The position numbers were made by a program, and so were the translations under genes. Positions 1 through 7,761 of a stretch of 64,000 nt of DNA are shown piece by piece. How positions within the stretch are numbered: position 1 is the first letter of the stretch; each line of letters starts with the position of its first letter. Below the pieces are notes generated by a model. The model had not been told where the DNA came from. It saw only the letters and a program-made list of their open reading frames with translations, and ran no database searches. The stretch is from Phycisphaerales bacterium. Lineage in GTDB: Bacteria; Planctomycetota; Phycisphaerae; Phycisphaerales; UBA1924. The DNA lies in assembly GCA_029260475.1 (NCBI GenBank), contig JAJDDE010000125.1:1-64000 (forward strand). Reading direction: 5' to 3'.

Positions 1-125
1 TCTTCGTCATCGGCTTCGGCTTCCCCGTCGTCCCCGAGGGCGAGGCGAGGCTCCGCTGCCAGGTCTCCGCGGCCCACAGCCACGAAGACATCGATGCGCT
101 GGTGGACGCACTCAAGTCGCTGTGA
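1..125 (+). CDS. kbl: 2-amino-3-ketobutyrate CoA ligase / glycine C-acetyltransferase, C-terminal fragment (5' end outside window)
   Basis: Frame 3 reads FVIGFGFPVVPEGEARLRCQVSAAHSHEDIDALVDALKSL*, matching the conserved C-terminus of Kbl-type AOS enzymes (GFsFPVVPxGxARIRxQxSAAH). Confidence 0.75.
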   Translation, partial: FVIGFGFPVVPEGEARLRCQVSAAHSHEDIDALVDALKSL

Positions 126-128
126 CCC

Positions 129-312
129 CTCCGGGTGCCCGGGAACGGCCGCTTCGGCTGATCCCGGAGTGTGTCCGCGCAACCGCCCGTGCGCGCACAG
201 CGCCTGTTCCGGGATCTGCTGAACCAGCAGTTACCGGCCACCCACCACCCTTTTCTTCTCTGCGTCCTCTGCTTCGCCGAAGGCGCTCTGCTGCTCTGCG
301 TACTCCCCGGGT
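129..312. repeat. Intergenic double-hairpin repeat, copy 1 (with CTCTGCGT-type tail)
   Basis: cgggtgcccgggaacggccgcttcggctgatcccgg ... ccgggatctgctgaaccagcagttaccggccaccc, followed by cttctctgcgtcctctgc...ctctgcgtactccc; same order and orientation as the copy at 769-957. Confidence 0.8.
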
Positions 313-350
313 GCCGTTCTGAGCCACCCGCGTCGGGCCACACCACCCGA

Positions 351-734
351 TCATTCGGATTCGAGCGCCACCTGCAACACGAAGACCGCGTCGGTCAACG
401 CGCGGACGTCGTGGACCTGCTCAGAGGGCATCACGAGAATCTGCCCGGGCGTCACGACGTGCTCGTCGTCGCCCAAGCGCAGCGCGACCTCGCCCTCGAC
501 GGGGCGGATGCTCACCGTGCCGTTGACCTTGTGATCGGGGATGCTCCCGCCCGCCTCCATCACGAAGAGCGCGATGGTGCAGCCGTTGTGCTTGAAGAGC
601 GTCTTCTGACGGTGCCCCGCGTGGCTCGGGCGGTCCTCGGCGCGGAGGGCGTCGATCTCCTCCCGCAGGTCGAACGTCACGCTCGCCCCCTTGAACCGTT
701 CGTTCGGAGACTGACGCAGTCGTTGCTCGTTCAT
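351..734 (-). CDS. Small cupin-domain protein
   Basis: MNEQRLRQSPNERFKG...GCTIALFVMEAGGSIPDHKVNGTVSIRPVEGEVALRLGDDEHVVTPGQILVMPSEQVHDVRAL: cupin motif spacing; start chosen at internal ATG (734) of the longer ORF. Confidence 0.7.
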   Translation of the reverse strand: MNEQRLRQSPNERFKGASVTFDLREEIDALRAEDRPSHAGHRQKTLFKHNGCTIALFVMEAGGSIPDHKVNGTVSIRPVEGEVALRLGDDEHVVTPGQILVMPSEQVHDVRALTDAVFVLQVALESE

Positions 735-768
735 CGTGGAGCTCCTCAACCGTAGAATACCCCGAACG

Positions 769-957
769 CCGGGTGGCCGGGAACAGCCGCTTTGGCTGCT
801 CCGGGAGCGTGTCCGTACATCGGCCGCGCCAACGCTTGTGTGCGTGCGTCGCCTGTTCCGGGAACTGCTAAAGCAGCAGTTACCGGCCACCCACCACCCT
901 TATCTTCTCCGTGTCTTCTGCGCCGCCGAAGGCGTTCTGCTGCTCTGCGTACTCCCC
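769..957. repeat. Intergenic double-hairpin repeat, copy 2
   Basis: cgggtggccgggaacagccgctttggctgctccggg ... ccgggaactgctaaagcagcagttaccggccaccc + CTCTGCGT-type tail; closely similar to copy 1. Confidence 0.85.
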
Positions 958-1087
958 CCCACGCACTGGCGTACGGATGCCGAACCGTGTGGGTCTTCCC
1001 AGCAAAACCCGTCGAAGCGTCGGAATAGTCGCACCTCGGCATACGCTCGCACAACGCCCGACACCTGCGCACAGGAGCGTCCCACCG

Positions 1088-1528
1088 ATGAAAATCAACA
1101 TCATCTTCGCGATGGTCTGTCTCGGCGTCCTCGGCTTCTTCATGCTCTCGCGTGGCGGGGTCGCCCCCACACCGCCCGCGCTCCAGGAGGGCGCGACGGA
1201 CCTGCAGGCCGCGATCGTGCAGGCCAAGGCGGAAGGAAAAATCGTCTTCGCGGTCGCGAGCGCCGATTGGTGCGCGCCCTGCCAGTCCTACAAACGCGGC
1301 GCGCTCGTCGATAGCAACGTCGCGCAGTGGCTCGATGACAACGCGATCACCGTCTCGATCGACGTCACCGACACCAACGCCCCGAACCCCGATGCTCAGG
1401 CGCTGGGCGTCTCGTGCATCCCCGCGACCTTCGTGCTCAACCAGGAAGGCCAGTTGGTGTCGCGCACAACAGGCGCCATGAACGCCGGCGATCTTCTGGC
1501 GTTCTTGGATCGTGCGGCTCCGCGCTAA
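1088..1528 (+). CDS. Thioredoxin-fold protein, N-terminal TM/signal anchor, CAPC motif
   Basis: MKINIIFAMVCLGVLGFFML...FAVASADWCAPCQSYKRGAL...GVSCIPATFVLNQEGQ. Confidence 0.8.
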   Translation: MKINIIFAMVCLGVLGFFMLSRGGVAPTPPALQEGATDLQAAIVQAKAEGKIVFAVASADWCAPCQSYKRGALVDSNVAQWLDDNAITVSIDVTDTNAPNPDAQALGVSCIPATFVLNQEGQLVSRTTGAMNAGDLLAFLDRAAPR

Positions 1529-1567
1529 TACCATTCGATCTCTCTCACCTCCCGGAGGACACCACCC

Positions 1568-1996
1568 ATGAAGAAGACCACCGGCGTCTGCGCCGCGCTC
1601 CTCGCTATCAGCACACTCACCCTCGCGTCGGGCTGCCAATCCACCAAGACCGACTTCACGCAGGCGCAGGCCTTCCCGAGCGACGTTCAGGACATCGCCA
1701 ACCGCGCCGCTGAAATGGGCAAGCCGGCGATCGTCGTCGTCGATGCCGACTGGTGTACCTACTGCAAGCAGTACAAGGCCGGCACCCTCAGCAACCCGGA
1801 CACGCTCGCGTTCCTCAACGACAACACCGTCTACGAGCACGTGGACTTCGACGAGCACAAGAACCAACTCCGCGATGTCGGCGTCACCGCGCTGCCCACC
1901 ACGCTGCTCTTCGTGGACGGACGCCCCAAGGCCAGCTTCACGGGCCAGAAGACCTCGGGCGACCTCATCGCCTGGATCGAGAAGAACTCCGGCTAA
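1568..1996 (+). CDS. Thioredoxin-fold lipoprotein, CTYC motif
   Basis: Lipobox-like LTLASGC; DADWCTYCKQYKAGTL; GVTALPTTLLFVDGRP; preceded by ggagg RBS. Confidence 0.8.
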   Translation: MKKTTGVCAALLAISTLTLASGCQSTKTDFTQAQAFPSDVQDIANRAAEMGKPAIVVVDADWCTYCKQYKAGTLSNPDTLAFLNDNTVYEHVDFDEHKNQLRDVGVTALPTTLLFVDGRPKASFTGQKTSGDLIAWIEKNSG

Positions 1997-2030
1997 CCGC
2001 GATTGCAGATCACCACGCCCCCCCCGTAGC

Positions 2031-2071
2031 GCGTGAGCGCCCTCTTTCGAGAGCGGCGCTCCGCGTTTTTT
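2031..2071 (+). terminator. Rho-independent terminator-like hairpin
   Basis: gagcgccctctttcgagagcggcgctccgcgttttttc: GC-rich stem followed by T6. Confidence 0.7.
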
Positions 2072-2868
2072 CATGCGCGATCGGTCGGTCGAAGGAGATC
2101 GATCGAAGCGAGATCCGCTTCTAGGAGTTGCGTCATTCGGAACGACGCGACACGCATCGCTTCGTAGTCGAGTCCTTGGTGCCGATTGAATACTTCGTAC
2201 TCGTCCGCATCGGTGATGACTACAAGCGGTGCGCCCTCGCGAGCCGCGTAATCGAATCCCTGACGCAACGCGGAGTCGCGGGCGGGTTTCGATCGGAGTG
2301 ACGTCTTCACTTCGACGACCATGTGCGGCGATCCCGCGTTGTCGCGAACTAGGACGTCTATGCGCCCTACCTGGAAGACCACTGCGGTCGCTGCATGCCC
2401 GAGCAAGACGAGCAGTTCGCCAACCAGTGCCTCCATATTGCGCTCGGGCAGATTGCGTCCGGCTTCGATTCGCTCAAGATAGGCCGGGGCACTATCGATA
2501 GGCGGAAGTGCGTACTCGATGGCAGGAAGCTGCTGCGTGATTGGAGCGACTACATCCTCGGATACGGTCTCTCCAATTGCGTATGGTGCCGCAACGGATT
2601 CGCTACTGATTTTTGATAGCCACAGTTCTTGAGCACCTTCGATGAGATCTAACGAGTAGTCGCGATAGTGCGTAGGTTGCTCCACTTTCGGGACATAGAG
2701 CCGGTCCAACTCCGGAAAGCCAGCACCATTCGAGCGGAACACGGTGCGCACGCCGTTGAGTTCGACAACCCAAGCACCGCCCGTGCTGTACCCCTGCCGC
2801 TCATGACGCATTTCTCCGCCGAGGGACTCAACGAAGTCGCGAAGCTGGCCGTAGGGACGGTATTTCAT
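2071..2868 (-). CDS. Putative PD-(D/E)XK-type restriction-like endonuclease
   Basis: C-terminal GRIDVLVRDNAGSPHMVVEVKTSLRSKPARDSALRQGFDYA: D-x(n)-ExK signature typical of REase-like fold; composition visibly more AT-rich than neighbours. Confidence 0.55.
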   Translation of the reverse strand: MKYRPYGQLRDFVESLGGEMRHERQGYSTGGAWVVELNGVRTVFRSNGAGFPELDRLYVPKVEQPTHYRDYSLDLIEGAQELWLSKISSESVAAPYAIGETVSEDVVAPITQQLPAIEYALPPIDSAPAYLERIEAGRNLPERNMEALVGELLVLLGHAATAVVFQVGRIDVLVRDNAGSPHMVVEVKTSLRSKPARDSALRQGFDYAAREGAPLVVITDADEYEVFNRHQGLDYEAMRVASFRMTQLLEADLASIDLLRPTDRA

Positions 2869-2898
2869 TCATCGATACTACAACGGGAGATGTAATGC

Positions 2899-3747
2899 TC
2901 ACAATCTCCCCAGCCGGCGCACCACGTACACCGCGGCGTACAGCCCGCTCACCGCCTCGCGCTCCACCACCGTCGGGCGGTACTTCGGGTTCACCGGTTG
3001 CAGGCGGATCATCGCCCGCCCCTCGTGGTCCTCCTCGAAGAAGACCCGCTTGAACGTCGTCTCGTCGTCCCGCTCCAGGCGGGCGAAGCAGTCGGTTCCG
3101 TCGGAGGCATCGACGCTCGGGGAGAAGACCACGATGTCGCCCTCGCGATAGTCCGGCGCCATCGAATCACCCACCACGCGGGCCGCGAAGGCGTCCGCGT
3201 CGGACACACCCGGCACCGCGATGTACTCGTCGGCGATGCGCACCGGGTACCCGAGGTCTGTGAATTCGCGCGGGTACCCCGCCGCGACCGCATTGATGAG
3301 CGGGATCTGCACCGGCAGCGCGAGGGCAGGCATCGCGCCCAGAGCGCGCCCCGTGTCCTCGGGCCCGTCTGGCGGAGCCGAACCCTCCACCTCGCGGATG
3401 AGCTCCTCCAACGCGCCGCCCTGGTACGCGTTGTCGAGCCGGCCCGACCCCATCATCTTGCGGATCGCATCGCTCGCTCGCGTGCGCTGCGCTTCCATGC
3501 TGTGGACCCGCCGTTTCACCTGGCCGGGCGTGCTCTGCCACGCCGCGACGGTGCGCAGCGTGCCCGCTTCGAGTCGCAGCGCGTGCTCCAGGCGTGCGAG
3601 CAGTTCCTCGCTGGGCGGCGCGTGCCGCTTCTCGTTCTCGATCTCCGAGAGGTAGCCGGGCGTACACGATGACCCCTCCGCGAGTTCGCGCAGCGTCATC
3701 CCCAGTGACTGCCGCTGTGCGCGAATGAGTGGACCAACCGTGTGCAT
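2899..3747 (-). CDS. XRE-family transcriptional repressor with C-terminal S24 (LexA/CI-like) peptidase
   Basis: N-terminal HTH MHTVGPLIRAQRQSLGMTLRELAEGSSCTPGYLSEIENEKR; Ala-Gly cleavage candidate INAVAAGYP; catalytic VVGDSMAPDY (Ser) and TTFKRVFF (Lys). Confidence 0.85.
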   Translation of the reverse strand: MHTVGPLIRAQRQSLGMTLRELAEGSSCTPGYLSEIENEKRHAPPSEELLARLEHALRLEAGTLRTVAAWQSTPGQVKRRVHSMEAQRTRASDAIRKMMGSGRLDNAYQGGALEELIREVEGSAPPDGPEDTGRALGAMPALALPVQIPLINAVAAGYPREFTDLGYPVRIADEYIAVPGVSDADAFAARVVGDSMAPDYREGDIVVFSPSVDASDGTDCFARLERDDETTFKRVFFEEDHEGRAMIRLQPVNPKYRPTVVEREAVSGLYAAVYVVRRLGRL

Positions 3748-3828
3748 CGCATTCCCGTGTGCGCTATTGTGCGGACATACCAGACAAACACCTTGCATCG
3801 TAGCCGGAGCGGCGTACAAATACCACAG

Positions 3829-3862
3829 TTGTTCACTGAACATCGAACAATGCCGCTTGTTC
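3829..3862. promoter_or_regulatory. Candidate S24-repressor operator cluster (TTGTTC/GAACAA half-sites)
   Basis: ttgttcactgaacatcgaacaatgccgcttgttc: GTTCACTGAAC palindrome plus GAACAA-N6-TTGTTC, located in the divergent intergenic region. Confidence 0.5.
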
Positions 3863-3897
3863 ACTACAAAGACGCTCGAGCCCGAACGGAGTTTGCC

Positions 3898-4422
3898 ATG
3901 ATCGCCCTCGCCCCTCAGCGCCGTACGGACGTGTCCCTGACGCCTCCAAGCCCCTCCGAGCGGGGTCGTGCTCGGGTTGACCCGCAACCCGCCTCAAACG
4001 GGCCGTCACCATTCCCCGCATCGAACGAGGCGCTGGACCTCCGCCGCTCGCTGCACCGCGACTACGCCGAACTGATCATCTCGCGGGCGAGTGCGCTGCC
4101 GCCTCAGGAGCGGGCGCTGCTGGAATCGGTGTACGACGAGGGGCTCACCGTCGCCCGTCTCGCCGGGCTCCGCAACGAGTGCCCGCGGGCGCTCCGGCGG
4201 AAGATGCGCCGTCTCATCGCCCGTGTGCTCTGCCCCAAATACGCCTTCGTGGTGCGCCATCGCGACACCTGGCCCACCACCAGGAAGCGCGTCGCCAAGG
4301 CGGTCGTGGTGGAGGGGCGATCCATGCGGAGCGCCGCGAACGCGCTCGGGCTCAGTTTCCACACGGTCCGCAAGGAGATGCAGCTCATCGACGCCCTCTT
4401 CGAGACGCGGGTGCACGCATGA
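3898..4422 (+). CDS. HTH / sigma-region-4-like DNA-binding protein
   Basis: LPPQERALLESVYDEGLTVARLAGL... and GRSMRSAANALGLSFHTVRKEMQLIDALFE: two HTH-like segments; upstream in-frame ATG at 3850 lies inside the operator cluster. Confidence 0.5.
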   Translation: MIALAPQRRTDVSLTPPSPSERGRARVDPQPASNGPSPFPASNEALDLRRSLHRDYAELIISRASALPPQERALLESVYDEGLTVARLAGLRNECPRALRRKMRRLIARVLCPKYAFVVRHRDTWPTTRKRVAKAVVVEGRSMRSAANALGLSFHTVRKEMQLIDALFETRVHA

Positions 4423-5861
4423 TCACCCACGCACCACGCCCCGCCGACACCCTCCGGGTCGCTCGCACGACCCACAACGCCCCGCCTCGCACCAAGGGGG
4501 CGTGCGAAGCCGCCATCGCCTTCGGCCTGACGCTCGACGACGTGTCGGCGCACGCGCCGAAGCCGCAACGGTTCGGCCTGCACCTGCCGCTCGGTGCGCT
4601 CGCGCTCATCGCGGGCCCCAGCGGCTCGGGCAAGAGCACGCTGCTCGACGACATCCACCGGGCCGCGGAGCGCGATGGGTGGACGGTCGTGCGTCCGCCG
4701 CTGCACGCCCGGGGCCCGCGCGTGTGCGTCGATCGCTTCAAGCACAAGGACGTCACGGACCGGCTGCGGGCCCTCTCCGCCGCGGGCTTGGCCGAGGCGC
4801 GTGTCGCGATGCGCCCGCCCTCCACCCTCTCGACGGGCGAGCTCGAACGCCTGCGCCTGGGCCTCGCGATCGCCAAGGCCGAGCTTCTCGCGAAGCGGCG
4901 AGAGCGTGTGCTGCTGCTCATCGACGAGCTCGGCGCCGCCCTGGACCCCGCGACCGCGTCGAGCCTCGCCAGCGCGCTGGCCCGGTTCGTGGCGCGCAAC
5001 GGTCGCGTCCGCGTCGCCATCGCCACCAACCGCCCCGACCTCTCGGCCGAGCTGCGGCCGACCTCGACGCTCCTGCTGGACAACGCCGGTGCGCTGCGCA
5101 TCGAGCGCGAGCGCACGCCGATCAGGCCGGTAGACCGCTTCGAGATCGTCCCGGGAACGCGTCAGGACCTCGAGTCCCTCTCCAAGCACCACTACAGGCC
5201 GGGCCCGCCCGCGACGGTGAGCCGCGTGCTCAGCGCGGTCGAGAAGCGCACCGGCGCGCTCGCGGGCGTGCTCGCGACGAGCATGCCGACGCTCAACGCC
5301 TCCTGGCGCTCCGGCGCGTGGGACGGGCGTTTCGAGGACGACAGCAAGCGCATCGTCGCTCAGCGCGTCAACAGCACGCTCCGCACGATCTCCCGCGTGA
5401 TCGTCGCCCCGGAGTTCCGCGCCAGCGGCCTGGCGGTCCGACTCGTCCGTGCGTACCTAAGCAGGCCCGACACGCCCTGCACCGAGGCGATCGCCGCGAT
5501 GGGTCGGGTGTGCCCCTTCTTCGAACGCGCCGGCATGACGCCCCACGAGCCGCCCGTCCCCGCGCGGGATGCGCGTCTGCTGGACGCCCTCGAGCACGCG
5601 GGCGTCAAGGAGCGCTGGCGCCTGGCGACGCCGGACACCACGCTGCAGCGTGCGATCGACGGCGCTGGCATCAGCTTCGTAGAACGCGAGGTGCGCCGCT
5701 GGGCGCGGGACTCCCGCGCCACCGCCTCGCGCGTCTCCGAACCGCTGGAGAGCCTCTTCGAGCGTGCCTGCCGCACGCTGGGCTCGACGCCCGTCGTCTA
5801 CACACACGCCACCGACCGAAACACGCACCATCGCAAAGAACGGGCGGAGGCGACAGCGTGA
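4419..5861 (+). CDS. ABC-type ATPase fused to a predicted GNAT acetyltransferase-like domain
   Basis: Walker A AGPSGSGKST; signature LSTGELERLRLGLAIAK; Walker B VLLLIDELGAALD; C-terminal VSRVLSAVEKRTGALAGVLATSMP...TISRVIVAPEFRASGLAVRLVRAYL (GNAT-like motif A). ATGA overlap with upstream CDS. Confidence 0.75.
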   Translation: MITHAPRPADTLRVARTTHNAPPRTKGACEAAIAFGLTLDDVSAHAPKPQRFGLHLPLGALALIAGPSGSGKSTLLDDIHRAAERDGWTVVRPPLHARGPRVCVDRFKHKDVTDRLRALSAAGLAEARVAMRPPSTLSTGELERLRLGLAIAKAELLAKRRERVLLLIDELGAALDPATASSLASALARFVARNGRVRVAIATNRPDLSAELRPTSTLLLDNAGALRIERERTPIRPVDRFEIVPGTRQDLESLSKHHYRPGPPATVSRVLSAVEKRTGALAGVLATSMPTLNASWRSGAWDGRFEDDSKRIVAQRVNSTLRTISRVIVAPEFRASGLAVRLVRAYLSRPDTPCTEAIAAMGRVCPFFERAGMTPHEPPVPARDARLLDALEHAGVKERWRLATPDTTLQRAIDGAGISFVEREVRRWARDSRATASRVSEPLESLFERACRTLGSTPVVYTHATDRNTHHRKERAEATA

Positions 5862-6043
5862 ATCAGCAGAACAACGCGGGCAAGGCACCCGATCGCGGCG
5901 ACCTGCCCAGACCGACGACGTTCTTTCTGAGCGAAGCAGAGCACCGCGCGGTGCTCCGAGTGCTCCGCTCGCACGATGCGCATAACAGGTCCGAGGCGCT
6001 GCGCAAGGCGCTGGGCATCGATCACTCAGGGGCACGGGGGTAA
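5858..6043 (+). CDS. Small ribbon-helix-helix-like protein (61 aa)
   Basis: GTGA overlap with preceding CDS; TTFFLSEAEHRAVLRVLRSHDAHNRSEALRKALGI resembles an RHH strand-helix-helix. Confidence 0.45.
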   Translation: MNQQNNAGKAPDRGDLPRPTTFFLSEAEHRAVLRVLRSHDAHNRSEALRKALGIDHSGARG

Positions 6044-6049
6044 CAGGGC

Positions 6050-7501
6050 ATGACACCGGGGGAGACGGACGGGGCGCTCGCGCGCCCCACGGACGGCGCT
6101 GCGCTTGCGCGGTTCCTTCGTGAAGCGCTGGGCATCGATGTGCCGGGGGTGCCGATGGTCCGCGGGCACCACACGCCGCTGGCCTACCTGGAGCACGCGT
6201 TCCTCGGGACCGGGGAGCCGCGGGACTGCGTGGTGTGGGCCAACCGGGGCGGGGGCAAGACGTTCTACGGCGCGGTCGCGACGATGCTCGACCTCGTCTT
6301 CAAGCCGGGGGTGGAGGTCATGCTCATGGCCGGCTCGCTGGACCAGGCGGCACGGATGCACGCGCACCTGCGCACCCTCTTCGAGCACGAGCGCCTCGCG
6401 TCGCTCGTGGAGGGGCGCATCACCGACAAGCGCCTAGCACTCGCCAACGGCTCGCGTGCCTCCATCATCGCCGCCTCGCACACGTCGATACGAGGCAGCC
6501 GCCCCACGATCCTCCGCGTGGACGAGGCCGAGCTGGTGGACCGAGAGCTGTGGACCGCCGCCCAGCTCACGGTGCGTTCGCACACCACCGACGATGGCCA
6601 GATCGTCCCCGCGACGGTCGAGGCCCTCTCCACACACCACCGCGCGGGGGGCCTGATGCACGACCTGATCGTGTCCACGGCTCACGCCGAGCCTGTGCGC
6701 CGCCTGTTCCGCTGGGGCGTGCTGGACGTGCTCGAGCAGTGCGACGACCGGCCCTGCACCGGGTGCGTGCTGTGGCCCGAGTGCGCCGGGCGCGCGAAGG
6801 GGGCCCGCGTGGGGCACGTCAGCGTGGACGACGCGGTCCGCGCCAAGAAGCGCGTGGACGGGGCGACGTGGCAGAGCGAGATGCTCTCGGAGAGGCCCTC
6901 GCGCAGCGACGCCGTCTACCCCGAGTTCGACTACGACCAGCACGTCGCCCCGTTCCCCGTCGAGGTGACCGACGGTTCGCTCCGCTGGTGCGCCGGGATC
7001 GACTTCGGCTTCCGCGCGCCCACCGCGATCCTCTGGGGCGTGCTCGCGCCCGACGGCGTGCTCCGGATCATCGACGAGCGCATCGCGAGCGAGGTGACCA
7101 TCGAACAGCACGGCGAGGCGATCCGGCACGCGCCGTGGCCCGTCCCCTCCTGGCTCGGCGTGGACCCGGCGGGCGCGCAGCGCTCCGAACAGACCGCGCT
7201 GTCGGCGATCGGCGTGCTCCGGCGCATGGGCTACAGCGTCCGCGCCCGGCGCGTGCGTCTCGAGAACGGCTTGCGAGCGGTGCGCCGGCGCCTCGCTCCG
7301 GCGTCAGGCGGACCCAGGCTGCTCATCCACGAACGATGCACGCACCTCGTCGAGGCGCTGCGTACGTATCGCTACGCGGACCCGTCGTCCGACGTCGCGA
7401 CGCCCGCGAAGGACGGGCCCGACCACATCGCCGATGCGCTGCGCTACCTCATCGTGAACCTCGACAGCGGGGGCGATACACGCGGGCACGACTACTGGTG
7501 A
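6050..7501 (+). CDS. Terminase large subunit-like protein (ATPase + RNase H-like nuclease)
   Basis: Walker A WANRGGGKTFYGA; Walker B TILRVDEAEL; nuclease motifs CAGIDFGFRAPTAILWG, GVDPAG, DGPDHIADALRYLI. Confidence 0.8.
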   Translation: MTPGETDGALARPTDGAALARFLREALGIDVPGVPMVRGHHTPLAYLEHAFLGTGEPRDCVVWANRGGGKTFYGAVATMLDLVFKPGVEVMLMAGSLDQAARMHAHLRTLFEHERLASLVEGRITDKRLALANGSRASIIAASHTSIRGSRPTILRVDEAELVDRELWTAAQLTVRSHTTDDGQIVPATVEALSTHHRAGGLMHDLIVSTAHAEPVRRLFRWGVLDVLEQCDDRPCTGCVLWPECAGRAKGARVGHVSVDDAVRAKKRVDGATWQSEMLSERPSRSDAVYPEFDYDQHVAPFPVEVTDGSLRWCAGIDFGFRAPTAILWGVLAPDGVLRIIDERIASEVTIEQHGEAIRHAPWPVPSWLGVDPAGAQRSEQTALSAIGVLRRMGYSVRARRVRLENGLRAVRRRLAPASGGPRLLIHERCTHLVEALRTYRYADPSSDVATPAKDGPDHIADALRYLIVNLDSGGDTRGHDYW

Positions 7502-7686
7502 GCGTCGTCCGGCTCGGCGTCGTTCGTCTGCGGCTCGGCGGGCGCCGCCCGGGACATCTTCTGCTCGTGCTCCCACGCCTCCCGCTCAGCGCGGATGCGA
7601 CTCCACTTGTCCGTCTCGGTCTCCGCGTCGTCTGCGGGCGTGATGCCGTTGGAGAGCAGCAGGAAGTTGAAGAGGCGTTTGAGCAT
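7492..7686 (-). CDS. Small hypothetical protein (64 aa)
   Basis: MLKRLFNFLLLSNGITPADDAETETDKWSRIRAEREAWEHEQKM...; convergent with and overlapping the 3' end of the TerL-like CDS. Confidence 0.35.
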   Translation of the reverse strand: MLKRLFNFLLLSNGITPADDAETETDKWSRIRAEREAWEHEQKMSRAAPAEPQTNDAEPDDAHQ

Positions 7687-7761
7687 GGCTGAGTTCTATG
7701 GCGGGGTGGGGTGTCTCACAAGGCTATTCAGCCGCGGGCGTCCCGTCGATACACTCGCGCC

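Noticed and set aside
746-2074. 442-aa minus-strand ORF
   Set aside because: Overlaps two convincing thioredoxin-fold genes and the intergenic repeat; composition typical of antisense artefact.
4091-6043. 650-aa plus-strand ORF
   Set aside because: Out of frame with the ABC-GNAT gene and Pro/Arg-rich; only its last ~60 codons correspond to the real small RHH-like protein.
2899-7501. Complete prophage
   Set aside because: No portal, capsid, tail, lysis or integrase genes within or around the TerL-containing block; flanks are housekeeping genes.
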